From: Axinella damicornis
Taxonomy: Eukaryota; Porifera; Demospongiae; Axinellida; Axinellidae
Reading direction: 5' to 3'
DNA: 64,000 bases
Assembly: GCA_963931865.1 (NCBI GenBank)
Contig: OZ007512.1
Location: 8,353,361 to 8,417,360, forward strand
Part shown: positions 12,032-24,651 of the stretch, in pieces
How the letters are laid out: the number at the start of each line of letters is the position of its first letter
Numbering within the stretch: the first letter of the stretch is position 1
The notes under the pieces: model-generated
What the model saw: the letters and a program-made list of their open reading frames with translations, nothing else
Told to the model about the DNA's origin: nothing
Database searches by the model: none
Translations under genes and position numbers: made by a program

Positions 12032-12179
12032 CTTGCATCTGCTGATCCCACTCTCAAGACATACTTGCAGGCCTGATTTTCCGTCAGTGAGGCATGAACA
12101 GTTCTGATAGATACCATCACCTTCAAAACGACAACCATCCCGTGCTTGGCCATCAGCTTCCCTTCATCGCCCAAATTCT
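12032..12179 (-). CDS. Candidate 148-nt exon, U copy 2
   Basis: It is bounded on the minus strand by acceptor AAGCGTTTAG and donor GCAAG then GTATGT. The open frame contains NLGDEGKLMAKHGMVVVLK and ends YVLRVGSADA. It exits in phase 2, matching the microexon after a 183-bp intron (11849-12031). U copy 3 differs by a few missense changes only. There is no recognised domain. The true 5' end of the gene was not found; upstream frames in U contain stops. Confidence 0.33.
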
Positions 12180-12775
12180 CTAAACGCTTATAGTGAGATT
12201 GGCCTGCTTCATCTCCTCATATGCGCTCTTCACAGCTCTAAGAGACTACTTGTCAGCGCTTCGCTGGGTCTCCATTGATTCTAGGTCTTGTAGTAAGCCA
12301 CGCCTGGGCTTCTTCGCTGCTGGCCCGTCTGTACTATTCACCAGTAGTTCTGAGACCTCGAATGCTCACACGTGTGGGTGTTTGGGGTCTGGGAACGAGA
12401 CTATATCAGCATAAATTCAATCTGAACAGCCCCACCCCCTATAAGAAGCAATGCAAACGTGCAATCATGGGTGCATGCAGATTGAGGCAGTACTCTAGCT
12501 GAAGGCTCATCAGCCAAGATTATATGTTATCACATTGCACATGCATGATGTCATGGGGTGGGTCTGCATGAGCTGCCTGCACTCGTGATTGAAGCAGAAC
12601 ACAATGTCATGTACAATCGTGCAGTTGGACTCCCGATTCATGGCCGCCACAACAGACGAAACTTAAAGCATAAACAACTTGAGGATTGTAATTCTGCACA
12701 ATCAACACTAATTTATTAGAATGTAAATTTAATATTGACTGGCCTGGTATGGGCCAACAACACAATGTCATAATC

Positions 12776-13385
12776 TCAGGTTGGATAAAACCAACAGCTA
12801 CGGCATGAACTCAAGATTAGTTTCACTTCGATTGACATTTCAATTTCATCGTCCTATTCCGCCTCCTGGGCTGACTTACTGCTCTTGCTCATCGGATAGT
12901 ACCTGCACAAACAGTGATGTATAGCAACAAGTCTGAAGAATGAGAAGTCACACATTCATCTATTGTCTACTCACCTTTCACATCTGCTTTGAGAACGGCA
13001 GCATCTGATCAGGAAGACCACACCAATGATGATGCAGGCCACTATACCCTATGGAACAGGAGTGCATAATGAGGAAGCGAGTGGAAGGAAGGAACAGAAC
13101 GATACATGATTGTCCATACAGTGATTGATAACATAATTGCTGGAAGTTTGTGCACCATTACAACGCTCCAAGGTCCCACTACACCAAAACTGAGTTTCAT
13201 CTAGCTGGGCGTGGCTATTGTGGATCCACCTGCAGTGCATGGACCTCCCTAGATGATGCTATGAAGTGTGGACTCCTATGGAACTGTGATGGCCTGGGGA
13301 TGTTCACTGAACCATAAGAAGGAGTGACTGGAGCAGAACTTTACTGTGGGCCTGTTGTGCATCCGGCACACTTCCATGATTGCAT
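12776..13385 (-). pseudogene. 3' membrane-protein exons, U copy 2 (broken)
   Basis: It is colinear with 221-830. The transmembrane exon (12975-13048) is preserved. The upstream exon has CAG TAA at its 15th codon counted from the ATG. The tail exon has GAG changed to TAG at 12854-12856, truncating the acidic tail. This is the 3' end that would belong to a gene starting in U copy 3. Confidence 0.4.
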
Positions 13386-13386
13386 T

Positions 13387-13439
13387 CAAGTACAAGTACA
13401 TTGTATCTGTACATGGTGCAGCCAAATAAGGAGTGTCTG
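13387..13439 (-). repeat. Linker L12, short fragment after U copy 2
   Basis: This linker fragment after U breaks at GGAGTGTCTG and passes straight into a GCTTGTACTCC monomer. About 60 bp of linker present at 870-940 and 28545-28605 are missing here. Confidence 0.8.
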
Positions 13440-13856
13440 GCTTGTACTCCGCACTGGTGCTGACCAGGGGAGCCTGGGAACGAGGCTAGCCCAGGGATTG
13501 TACTCCGTACTGGTGCTCAACAGGGGAACCTGGGAACGAGGCTAGCCCTGGGAATGTACCCTGTACTTATGCTCAACAGGGGAGCCAGGGAACGAGGTTA
13601 GCCAAGAGCTTGCACTCCGTACTGGTGCTCATCAAGGGAGCCTGGGAACAAGGCTAGACCAGGGATTGAACTCCGTACTGGTGCTAACCAGTGGAGCCAC
13701 GAATGAGGCTAGCCCACAGCTTGTGCTCCATACTGGTGCTCACCAGGGGAGCCTGGGAACAAGGATAGCCCTGGGATTGTATACTCCGCACAGGTGCTCT
13801 CCAAGGGAGTCTGGAATGAGGGTAGCCTAGGGCTAGTACTCCATACTAGCGCTCAC

Positions 13857-14071
13857 CGTTCTCATTCGGCGAATCTCGAACTCCTTGTGCCTCCGCCGCT
13901 TGAACGTCACATCTTCCAGTTCTGTCAGAAAGAAATGATATCATTGGAATGTCAACCACACATCCACAGTTCAAGTACAAGTACATTGTATCCAGCATCC
14001 AAATAAGGAGTGTCTGTACACAGGATGTCACTAACTGGGCTAATTGCATCCTGAATTGATTTCCCTGATTG
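13857..14071 (-). repeat. Linker L13, type I, intact
   Basis: The block is 13857-13921, open. The distal part lacks the TACATGGTG of the usual CCATACATGGTGCATCC, as in L33, and reads TTGATTTCCCTGATTG. Confidence 0.85.
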
Positions 14072-14978
14072 AGCCTGGGAACAAGGTTAGACCTGGGCTT
14101 GTACTCCGTACTGGTGCACACCAGGGGAGCCTGGGAACGAGGCTAGCCCTGGGTCTATACTCAACACTGGTGCTCACTAGGGGAGCCTGGGAACGAGGCA
14201 AGCCCTGGGTGTGTAGTCTGTATGGTGCTCACCAGGGGAGCCAGGAAATGAGGCTAGCCATGAGCATGCACTCCTTACTGGTGCTCACCAGGAGAGTCTG
14301 GGAACAAGGCTAGCCCAGGGATTGTACTCCGTACTGGTGTTCAACAGGGGAGCCTGGGAACAAGGCTAGCCTGTATACGTGTTAACCAGGGGAACATGGA
14401 ATGCGGCTAGCCTAGGGATTGTACTCCGTACTGGTGCTCACCAGAGGAACCTGGGAACGAGGCTAGCCCTGGGTGTGAACTCTGTACTAGTTCTCACCAG
14501 GAGAGCCGGGGAACAAGGCTAGCCATGAGCTTGCACTCTGTTCTGGTGCTCATCAGGGGAGCCTGGGAACAAGGCTAGCCAGGGATTGTACTCCGTACTG
14601 GCGCTAACCAAAGAAGCCTTGAACAAGGCTAGCCTGTACACGTGCTCACCAGGGGAACCTGGGAACGGGGCTAGCTCTGGGCGTGAACTCTGTAGTAGTG
14701 CTCACCAGGAGAGCCTGGGAACAAGGCTAGCCATGGGCTTGCACTCTGTAGTGGTGCTTATCAGGGGAGCCTGGGAACAAGGCTAGCCAAGGGATTGTAC
14801 ACTGCATTGGTGCTCACCAAGGGAGCCTGGAAACAAGGCTAGCCCTGGGATTCTATACACCGCACTGGAGCTTTCCAGGAGAGCCTGGAATGAGGCTAAC
14901 CCAGGGCTGTACTGGTGCTCACTAGGGCAGCCTGGGAACGAGGCTAGCACTGGGCTTGTACTCCATACTGGTGCTCAC

Positions 14979-15200
14979 CGTTCTCATTCAGCGAACCACA
15001 AACTCCTTTTGTTTCCGCCGCTAGAACGTCTCATCTTCCAATTCTGTCAGATAGAAATGATGTCATTGGAATATCACCCACACAACCACAGTTCAAGTAC
15101 AAGTACATTGTATCCATACATGGTGCATCCAGATAAGGAGTGTCTGTACACAGGATGTCACAACCTGGGCTAATTGCATCCTGAATTGGTTTCCTTGAAT
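14979..15200 (-). repeat. Linker L14, in-frame TAG and TGA
   Basis: The block is 14979-15043. It carries the CGCTAGAACG nonsense change and a second stop from TTCAGCGAACC. Confidence 0.85.
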
Positions 15201-16240
15201 GAGTTTGGGACCGAGGTTATCCCTGGGCTTGTACTCTGCGCTGAGGCTCACCAGAGGAGCCTGGTAACGAGGCTAGCCCTAGATTTGTACTCCACACTGG
15301 TGCTCACTCGAGGAGCCGGGGAATGAGGGTAACCTAGGGATTATATTCCGTACTGATGCTCACCATGGGAGCCTGGGAATGAGGTTAGCTCTGTACTTGT
15401 ACTCCATACTGGTTCTCACCAGGGGGGCCGGGGAACGACGCTATATAGCCCTGTGCATCTACTCCGCACTGGTGCTCACTAGGAGAGCCTGGGAATGAGG
15501 AAAGCCCTGATTGGCACTCCGCAATGGTGCTCACTAGGGGAGCCTAGGAACGAGGCTAGCCCAAGGATTGTACTCCGTACTGGTGATCAACAGGGGAACC
15601 TGGGAACGAGGCTTGCCATGGGCGTGTACTATGTACTGGTGCTCACCAGGGAGCCATAGAGCCATGGTCTTGCACTCCCTACTGGTGCTCATCAGGTGAG
15701 CCTGGGAACAAGGCTAGACCAGGGATTGTACTCCGTACTGGTGCTAACCAGTGGAGCCCGGGAACAAGGCTAGCCTTGGGATTGTACACTCGGAACTGGT
15801 GCTCACCAGGGGAGCCTGGGAACCAGGCTAGCCTGTATTCCTGCTCACCAGGGGAGCCTTGAATCAGGCTAGCCCAGTGATTGTACTCCATACTGGTGCT
15901 CACAAGGGGAACCTTGGAACGAGGCTAGCCATGGGCGTGTACTATGTACTGGTGCTCACCAGCGGAGCATTGGAACGAGACTAGCCATGATCTTGCACTC
16001 CGTACTGGTGCTCTTCAGGGGAGCCTTGGAACAAAGCTAACCCACGGATTGTACACTACACTGGTACTCACCAGAGGAGCCAGAGAACAAGGCTAGCTTT
16101 GGAATTGTATACTCTGAACTGGTGCTCTCCAGGGGAGCCTGGAGTGAGGCTAGCCAAGGGCTTATACTCTGTACTGGTGCTCACCAGGGCAGCCTGGGAA
16201 CAAGGCTAGCACTGGGCTTGTACTCCATACTGGCGCTCAC

Positions 16241-16461
16241 CGTTCTCTTTCGGCAATTATTGAACTCCTTTTGTCTACGCCGCTTGAACGTCTCATCTTC
16301 AAATTCTGTCAGACAGAAATGATGTCATTGGAATATCACCCACAAAACCACAGTTCAAGTACAAGTACATTGTATCCATACATGGTGCATCCAAATAAGG
16401 AGTGTCTGTGCAAAGGATGTCACAACCTGGGCTAATTGCATCATGTATTGGTTTCCCAGAA
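16241..16461 (-). repeat. Linker L15, open but divergent
   Basis: The block is 16241-16305. CGGCAATTATTG replaces CGGCGAACCTCG, changing several codons without a stop. The distal part has TGTGCAAAGG, a family mark with L35, L49 and L51. Confidence 0.85.
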
Positions 16462-17474
16462 TGAGCCTGGGATCGAGTTTCTCCCTGGGCTTGTACTCCG
16501 TACTGGTGCTCAATAAGGGGAGCCGGGGAACGAGGCCATATAGCCCTTGGCTTGTACTCCGCACTGGTTCTCACTAGAGGAGTCTTGAAACGAGGCTAGC
16601 CCAGGGATTGTACTCTGCACTAGTGCTCACCAGGGAAACCTGGTAACGAGGCTACCCCTGGGCGTGTACTTTGCACTGATGCTCACCAGGGGAGCCAGGG
16701 AACGAGGCTAGCAATGAGCTTGCACTCCGTACTGGTGCTCACCAGGAGAGCCTGGGAACAAGGCTAGCCATGAGCTTGCTTTTCTTACTGGAGCTCATCA
16801 GCGGAGCCTGAGAACAAGCCTAGTCCTGGGATTGTACTCTGCACTGGAGCTCACCAGCGGAGCCTGGGAACAAGGCTAGCCCTGAGATTGTATACTGCGC
16901 ACTGGTGCTCTCCAGGGGAGCCTGGAATGAGGCTAGCACAGGGCTTATACTCTGTACTGTTGCTCACCAGGGGAGCTGGTGAACACGGCTATATAGCTCT
17001 GGGCTTGTACTCCGCACTGGTGCTCACCAGGGGAACCTGGGAACGAGCCTAAACCTGACTTGTACTCCGCACTGGTGCTAACAAGGGGAGCCTGCGAACG
17101 AGGCTAGCTCAGGGATTGTACTCCGTACTGGTGCTCTCCAGTGAAACCTGGGAACGAGGCTAGCACTGGACACCTACTCTGTACTGGTGCTCACCAAGGG
17201 AGCCAAGGAACGAGGCTAGCAATGAACTTGCACTCTATCCTGGTGCTCACCAGGAGAGACTGGGAACAAGGCTAGCCATGAGCTTGCACTCCGTACTGGA
17301 CCTTACCAGGGGAGGCTGGGAACAAGGCTAGCCCAGGGATTGTACTCCATACTGATGCTAACCAGGGGAGCCTGGGAACAAGGCAAGCCCTGGGATTATA
17401 TACTCCGCACTGGTGCTCTCCAGGGGAGCCTGAAATGAGGGTAACCTAGGGCTTGTACTCCATACTGGCGCTCA

Positions 17475-17614
17475 CCGTTCTCATTCGGCGAATCTCGAAC
17501 TCCTTGTGTCTCAACCGCTTGAACGTCACATCTTGCAGTTCTGTCAGACAGAAAAGATATGATTGGAATGTCACCCACACATCCAAAGATCAAGTACAAG
17601 TACATTGTATCCAA
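17475..17614 (-). repeat. Linker L16, type I, truncated at GTATCCAAGCCAG
   Basis: The block is 17475-17539, open. The linker stops in its CATTGTATCC motif and joins AAGCCAGAGGAGCC. The same breakpoint occurs in L36, L50 and L52. Confidence 0.85.
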
Positions 17615-19452
17615 GCCAGAGGAGCCTGGGAATGAGGTTAGCCCTGGGCTTGTAATCCGTACTGGTACTCACTAGGGGAGCCTGGGAACGAGGCTAACCC
17701 TGGGCGTGTACTCTGTACTGGTGCTCACCAAGGGAGCCAAGGAATGAGGCTAGCCATGAGTTTGCACTCTTTGCTGGTGCTCACCAGGACAGGGCTAGCC
17801 ATGAGCTTGCACTCGATACTGGTGATCATCAAGGGAGCCTGGGAACAAGGCTAGCCCAGGGGTTGTACTCCGCACAGGTGCTCACCAGGGGAGCCTGGCA
17901 AAAAGGCTAGCCTATATACGTGCTCACCAGTGGAGCCTGGTATGAGGGGATTGTACTCCGTACTGGTACTCACCAGGGTAACCTCGGAACGGGGCTAGCC
18001 CTGGGCGTGAACTCTGTGCTAGTGCTTACCAGGGGAGCCTGGGAACAATGCAAGCTCTGGGATTGTAAACTCCGCACTGGTACTCTCCAGGGGAACCTGG
18101 AATGAGGCTAGCCCAGGGCTTATACTCTGTACTGGTGCTCACCAGGGCAGCCTGGAATGCGGTTAGCCCAGGGATTGTACTCCGCACTGGTGCTCACCAG
18201 GGGAACCTGGGAGCAAGGCTAGCCCTGGGTGTGAACTCTGTACTAGTGCTCACCAGGAGAGCCTGGAAACATGGCTAGCCATGAGCTTGCACTCTGTACT
18301 GGTGCTCAACAGGGGAGCCTGGGAACAAGGCTAGCCCAGGGATTGTACTCTGAATTGGTGCTCACCAGTGAAGCCTGGGAACAAGGCTAGCCATGGGATT
18401 GTACACTCCGTACTGGTGCTAACCAAAGGAGCCTGGGAATGAGGTTAGCCCTGGGATTGTACTCCGTACAGGTTCTCACCAGGGGAGCCGGGGAACGAGG
18501 CTATATAGCCCTTGGCTTGTATTCCGCACTGGTGCTCACTAGGGGAGCTTGGGAACGAGGCAAGCCCTGGGCATGTACTCTGTACTGGTGCTCACCAGGG
18601 GAGCCAGGGAACGAGGCTAGCCATGAGCTTGCACTCCTTACTGGTGCTCACCAGGAGAGCCTGGGAAAAAGGCTAGCCAAGAGTCAATACTGGTGCTCAT
18701 CAAGGGAGCCTGGGAACAAATCTAGCCCAGGGATTGTACTCCATACTGGTGCTCACCAGTGGAGCCTGCGAACAAGGCTAGCCTGTATGCGTGCTCACCA
18801 GGGGAGCCTGGAATGCGGTTAGCCCAGGGATTGTAATCCGTACTGGTGCTCACTAGGGGAACCTGGGAGCTAGCCTAGCCCTGGGTGTGAACTCTGTACT
18901 AGTGCTCACCAGGAGAGCCTGGAAACAAGGCTAGCCTTTAGCTTGCACTCTGTACTGGTGCTCAACAGGGGAGCCTGGTAACGAGGCTAGCCCTGGGTTT
19001 GTACTCGAGACTTGTGCTCACAAGGGGAGCCTGGGAACGACGCAAACCTACAGATTGTACTCTGCACTGGTGCACACAAGGGGAGCCTGGAAACGAGGCT
19101 AGCCATGAGCTTGCACTCGGTACTGGTGCTCACCAAAGAGCTTTGGAACAAGGCTAGCAATGAGCTTGCACTCCATACTGGTGCTCATCAGGGGTTCATG
19201 GCAACAAGGCTAGCCAGGGATTGTACTCTGTACTGGTGCTCATCAGGGGAGCCTGGGAACAAGGATAGCCTGTTAACGTGTTCACCACGGGAGCCTGGAA
19301 TGCGGCTAGCTCAGGGATTGTACTCCGTACTGGTGCTCACCAGGGGAGCCTGGGAGCAAGGCTAGCCCAGGGATTGTATACTCGGCACTGGTGCTCTCCA
19401 GGGGCACCTGGAATAAGGGTAGCCTAGGGCTTGTACTCCATATTGGCGCTCA

Positions 19453-19675
19453 CCGTTCTAGTTCGGCAAATCTCGAACTCCTTGTGTCTCTGCCGCTTGA
19501 ACATCACATCTTCCTGACCTGTCTGACAGAAATGATATCATTGGAATGTCACCGACACATTCACAGTTCAAGTACAAGTACATTGTATCCATACAAGGTG
19601 CATCCAAATAAGGAGAGTCTGTACGCAGGAATTCACTACCTGGGCTAATTGCATCCTGAATTGGTTTCCCTGAAT
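19453..19675 (-). repeat. Linker L17, type I, open
   Basis: The block is 19453-19517, with CCTGACCTGTC at the acceptor end; the AG is retained. The distal part has GGAATTCACTACC in place of GGATGTCACTACC. Confidence 0.85.
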
Positions 19676-20452
19676 GAGCCTGGGAACGAGGTTAGACCTG
19701 GGCTTGTACTTCGTACTGGTGCACACAAGGGGAGCCTGGGAACGAAGCTAGCCTAGGGATTGTACTCCGTACTGGTGCTCACCAAAGGAGCCTGGGAATG
19801 AGGTTAGCCCTTTGAATGTACTTAGCACTGGTGCTCACCAAGGGAGCCGGGGATCGAGGCTATATAGCCCTTGGCTTGTAGTCCGCACTGGTGCTCACTA
19901 AGTGAGCCTGGGAACGAGGCAAGCCCTGGGCGTGTACTCTGTACTGGTGCTCAACAGGGGAGCCAGGGAACGAGGCTAGCCATGAGCTTGCTCTCCTTAC
20001 TGGTGCTCACCAGGAGAGCCTGGGAACAAGGCTAGGCATTAGTCCACACTGGTGCTCATCAGGGGAGTCGGGGAACAAATCTAGCCCAGGGATTGTACTC
20101 CGTACTGGTGCTCACCAGGGGAACCTGGGAGCTAGGCTAGCCCTGGGTGTGAACTCTGTACTAGTGCTCACCAGGAGAGCCTGGAAACAAGGCTAGCCTT
20201 GAGCTTGCGCTCTGTACTGATGCTCAACAGGGGAGCCTGGGAACAAGGCTAGCCCAGGGATTGTACTCTGCATTGGTGCTCACCAGGGGAACCTGGGAAC
20301 AAGGCTAGCCATGGGATTCTATATTCCGCACTGGTGCTCTCCAGGGGAACTTGGAATGCGGCTAGCCCAGGGCTTATACTCTGTACTGGTGCTCACCAGG
20401 GCAGCATGGGAACGAGGCTAGCACTGGGCTTGTACTCCATCCTGGCGCTCAC

Positions 20453-20675
20453 CGTTCTCATTCGGCAAACCTCAAACTCCTTTTGTCTCCGTCGCTTGAA
20501 TGTCTCATCTTCCAATTCAGTCAGACAGAAATGATGTCATTGGTATAACTCCCACACAACCACAGTTTAAGTACAAGTACATTGTATCCATACAAGGTGC
20601 ATCCAAATAAGGAGAGTCTGTACAAAGGATGTCACAACCTGGGCTAATTCCATCCTGAATTGGTTTCCTTGTATG
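20453..20675 (-). repeat. Linker L18, acceptor AG lost
   Basis: The block is 20453-20517, open, but AATTCAGTCAG on the plus strand replaces AATTCTGTCAG. The minus-strand acceptor dinucleotide AG becomes TG. Confidence 0.85.
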
Positions 20676-21539
20676 AGCCTAGGAACGAGGTTATCCCTGG
20701 GCTTGTACTCCGCACTGGTGCTCACTAGGGGAGCCTGGGAACGAGGCAAACCTAGGGATTGTACTCTGTACTGGTACTCACCAGGGGAGATTGGGAACGA
20801 AGTTAGCCTAGGGATTGTACTCCGTACTGGTGCTCACCAAGGGAGCCTGGGAATGAGTTTAGCCCTGAGATTGTACTCCGTACAGGGATGAGCCGGGGAA
20901 AGAGGCTACGTAGCCCTTGGCTTGTACTCCGCACTGGTGCTCACTAGGGGACCTTGTGAACGAGGCAAGCCCTGGGCGTGTACTCTATACTGGTGCTCAC
21001 CAGGGGAGCCAGGGAACGAGGCTAGCCTTGAGCGTGCACTCCTTACTGATGCTCACCACGAGAGCCTGGGAACAAGGCTAGCCATGAGTCCATACTGGTG
21101 CTTATCAGGGGAGCCTGTGAACAAGGCTAGCCCAGGGATTGTACTCCATACTGGTGCTCACCCGGGGAGCCTGGGAACAAGGCTAGCCTGTATACGTGCT
21201 TACCAGGGGAGCATGCAATGCGGCAAGCCCAGATTTTGCACTCCGTACTGGTGCTCGCAAGGGGAACCAGGGAATGAGGCTAGCCCTGGGTGTGAACTCT
21301 GTACTAGTGCTCACAAGGAGAGCCTGGGAACAAGGGTAGCCATGAGCTTGCACTCTGTACTGGTGCTCATCAAGGGAGCATGGGAACAAGACTAGCCCAG
21401 GGCTTGTACTCTGCATTGGTGCTCACCAGCGGAGCCTGGGAAAAAGGGTAGCCCTGGGATTGTATACTCCGCACTGGTGCTCTCCAGAGGAGCCTGGGAT
21501 GAGGGTAGCCTAGGGCTTGTACTCCATACTGGCACTCAC

Positions 21540-21763
21540 CGTTCTAATTCGGCGAATCTCAAACTCCTTTTGTGTCCGCCGCTTGAACGTCACATCTTCC
21601 AGTTCTGTCAGACAGAAATGATATCATTGGAATGTCACCCACACATCCACAGTTCAAGTACAAGTACATTGTATCCATACATGGTGCATCCAAATAAGGA
21701 GTGTCTGTACACAGGATGTCACTACCAGGGGCTAATTGCATCCTGAATTGGTTTCCCTAAATG
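21540..21763 (-). repeat. Linker L19, open
   Basis: The block is 21540-21604, a mix of type I (GTCACATC) and type II (CTTTTGTGTCC) states. The distal part has an extra G in CTACCAGGGGCTAATT, shared with L42b. Confidence 0.85.
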
Positions 21764-22419
21764 AGCCTGGGAAAGAGGTTAGACCTGGGCTTGTACTTCG
21801 CACTGGTGCACACCAGGGGAGCCTGGGAACGAGGCTAGCCCTGAGTTTGTACTACACACTGGTGCTCACTAGGTGAGCCTTGGAACAAAACTACCCTATG
21901 GATTGTACTCCGCACTGGTGCTCACCAAGGGAGCCTGGGAATGAGGTTAGCGCTGGGATTGTACTCTGTACTGGTGCTCACCAGGGGAGCCGGGGAACGA
22001 CCCTATATAGCCGTTGGCTTGTACTCCGCACTGGTGCTCACTAGGGCAGCCTGGGAACAAGGCTAGCCTGTATACGTGTTCACCAGGTGAGCCTGGAATG
22101 CGACTAGCCCAGGGATTGTACTGTGTACTTGTGCTCACCAGGGGAAACTGGAAACGAGGCTAGCCATGGGTGTGAACTCTGTACTAGTGCTCATCAGGAG
22201 AACCTGGGAACAAGGCTAGCCATGAGCTTGTACTCTGCATTGGTGCTCAACAGGGGAGCCTGGGAAAAAGGCTAGCCCTGGGATTGCATACTCCACACTG
22301 GTGCTCTTCAGGGGAACCTGGAATGAGGCTTGCCCAGGGCTTACACTCTGTACTGGTGCTCACCAAGGCAGCCTGGGAACGAGGCTAGCACTGGACTTAT
22401 ACTCCATTATGGCGCTCAC

Positions 22420-22641
22420 CGTTCTCATTCGGCGAACCTCGAACTCCTTTTGTCTCCGTCGCTTGAACGTCTCATCTTCCAATTCTGTCAGACAGAAATG
22501 ATGTCATTGGAATAACACCCACACAACCACAGTTGAAGTACAAGTACATTGTATCCATACAAGGTGCATCCAAATAAGGAGTGTCTGTACACAGGATTCA
22601 CTACCTGGGCTAATTGCATCCTGAATTGGTTTCCCTGAATG
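22420..22641 (-). repeat. Linker L20, type II, intact
   Basis: The block is 22420-22484, open. It is preceded by the unusual CATTATGGCGCTC, shared with L57. The distal part is shortened at ACAGGATTCACTACC. Confidence 0.85.
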
Positions 22642-23576
22642 AGCCTGGGAACGAGGTTAGAACTGGGCTTGTACTTCGTACAGGTGCACACCAGGGGAGC
22701 CTGGAAACGAGGCTAGCGCTGGGTTTGTACTCTACACTCGTGCTCACTAGGGGAGCCTGGGAACGAAGCTAGCCTAGGGATAGGATTGTACTCCGTACTG
22801 GTGCTCACCAAGGGAGCCTGGGAATCAGGTTAGCCATGGGATTGTACTTAGTAATAGTGCTCACCAGGAGAGCCGGGGATCGAGGCTATATAGCCCTTGG
22901 CTTGTACTCCGCACTGGTGCTCACTAAGGGAGCCTGGGAACGAGCCTAGCCCTGACTTGTACTCCGCACTGGAGCTCATTAGAGGAGCCTGGGAACGAGG
23001 CAAGCCCTGGGCGTGTACTCCATACTGGTGCTCACCAGGAGAGCCTGGGAACAAGGCAAGCCATGAGTCCATACTGGTGCTCATCAGGGGAGTCTGGAAA
23101 CAAATCTAGCCCAGGGATTGTACTCCATACTGGTGCTCACCAGGGCAGCCTGGGAACAAGGCTAGCCTGTATACGTGCTCACCAGGGGAGCCTGGAATGC
23201 GGTTAGCGCAGGGATTGTACTCCGTACTGGAGCTCACCAAGGGGACCTGGGAGCTAGGCTAGCCTTGGGTGTGAACTCTGTACTAGTGCTCACCAGGAGA
23301 GCCTGTAAACAAGGCTATAGCCATGAGCTTGCACTCTGTACTGATGCTCAACAGGGGAGCTTGGGTACAAGGCTAGCCCAGGGATTGTACTCTGCATTGG
23401 TGCTCACCAGGGGAGCCTGGAAACAAGGCTAGCCCAGGGATTGTATACTCCGCACTGGTGCTCTCCAGGGGAACCTGGAATGAGACTAGCCCAGGGCTTA
23501 TACTCTGTACTGGTGCTCACCAGGGCAGCATGGGAACGAGGATAGCACTGGGCTTGTACTCCATACTGGCGCTCAC

Positions 23577-23799
23577 CATTCTCATTCGGCGAACCTCGAA
23601 CTCCTTTTGTCTCCGTCGCTTGAACGTCTCATCTTCCAATTCTGCCAGTCAGAAATGATGTCATTGAAATAACACCCACACAACCACAGTTCAAGTACAA
23701 GTACATTGTATCCATACAAGGTGCATCCAAATAAGGAGAGTCTGTACAAAGGATGTCACAACCTGGGCTAATTCCTTCCTGAATTGGTTTCCTACAATG
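23577..23799 (-). repeat. Linker L21, open
   Basis: The block is 23577-23641, with ATG as last codon. The acceptor side reads CTGCCAGTCAG on the plus strand but keeps AG on the minus strand. Confidence 0.85.
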
Positions 23800-24442
23800 A
23801 GCATAGGAACGAGGTTATCCCTGGGCTTGTACTCCGCACTGGTGCTCACTAGGGGAGCCTGGGAACGAGGCAAACCGAGGGATTGTACTCTGTACTGGTG
23901 CTCACCAAGGGAGCCTGGAAACGAGGCTAGCCATGAGCTTGCACTTCATACTGATGCTCATCAGGGGAGACCGGGAACAAGGCTAGCCAGGGATTGTACT
24001 CCGTACTGGTGCTCACCAGGGGAGCATGGGAACAAGGCTAGCCTGTATACGTGCTCACCAGGGGAGCCTGGAATGCGGATAGCTCAGGGATTGTACTCCG
24101 TACTGGTGCTCTCCAGGTGAACCTGGGAACGAGGCTAGCCCTGGGCGTGAACTATGTACTAGTGCTCCCCAGGAGAGCCTGGTAACAAGACTCGCCATGA
24201 GCTTACACTCTGTACTGGTGCTAATCAAGGGAGCCTTGGAACAAGGCTAGCCCAGGGATTGTACTCTGCACTGGTACTCTCCAGGGGAGCCTGGGAACAG
24301 GGCTAGCCCTAGGATTGTATACTCTGCACTGGTGCTTTCCAGGGGAGCCTGGAATGAGGCTAGCCCAGGGCTGTACTGGTGCTCACCAGGGAAGCATGGG
24401 AACGAGGCTAGCTATGGGCTTGTACTCCATACTGGCACTCAC

Positions 24443-24651
24443 CGTTCTCATTCGGCAAACCTCGCACTCCTTTTGTGTCCGCCACTTGAAAGTCGCATCT
24501 TCCAATTCTGTCAGACAGAAGTGATATCATTGGAATATCACCCACACAACCAAAGTTTAAGTACAAGTACATTGTATCCATACTAAGGAGAGTCTGTACA
24601 CAGGATGTCACAACCTGGGCTTATTGCATCCTGAATTGGTTTCCCTAAATG
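24443..24651 (-). repeat. Linker L22, open, short distal part
   Basis: The block is 24443-24507, with several missense changes. It has the same TCCATACTAAGGAGAG deletion as L8 and L46. Confidence 0.85.

Larger units (their letters stand above)
11806..13386 (-). repeat. U block copy 2 (complete)
   Basis: The full 1.58-kb block starts just after GGGAACAAGGCTAATTTG and ends in a linker's GTACAAGTAC motif. It carries both the left exon set (11826-11848, 12032-12179) and the right exon set (12776-13385). Between them, 12180-12775 holds minus-strand fragments such as AKKPRRGLLQDLES and SAYEEMKQANLT, interrupted by stops, and the SNCTIVHDIVFCF segment near 12556-12660. I recognise no protein family. 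A lone monomer-like core lies at about 12386-12410. Confidence 0.88.

Noticed and set aside
16299..16574. Minus-strand frames through the distal linker (for example 91 codons here and 93 at 38379)
   Set aside because: They run across the pyrimidine tract and acceptor-like AG of the exon block and into monomers, and differ in frame between copies because of indels.
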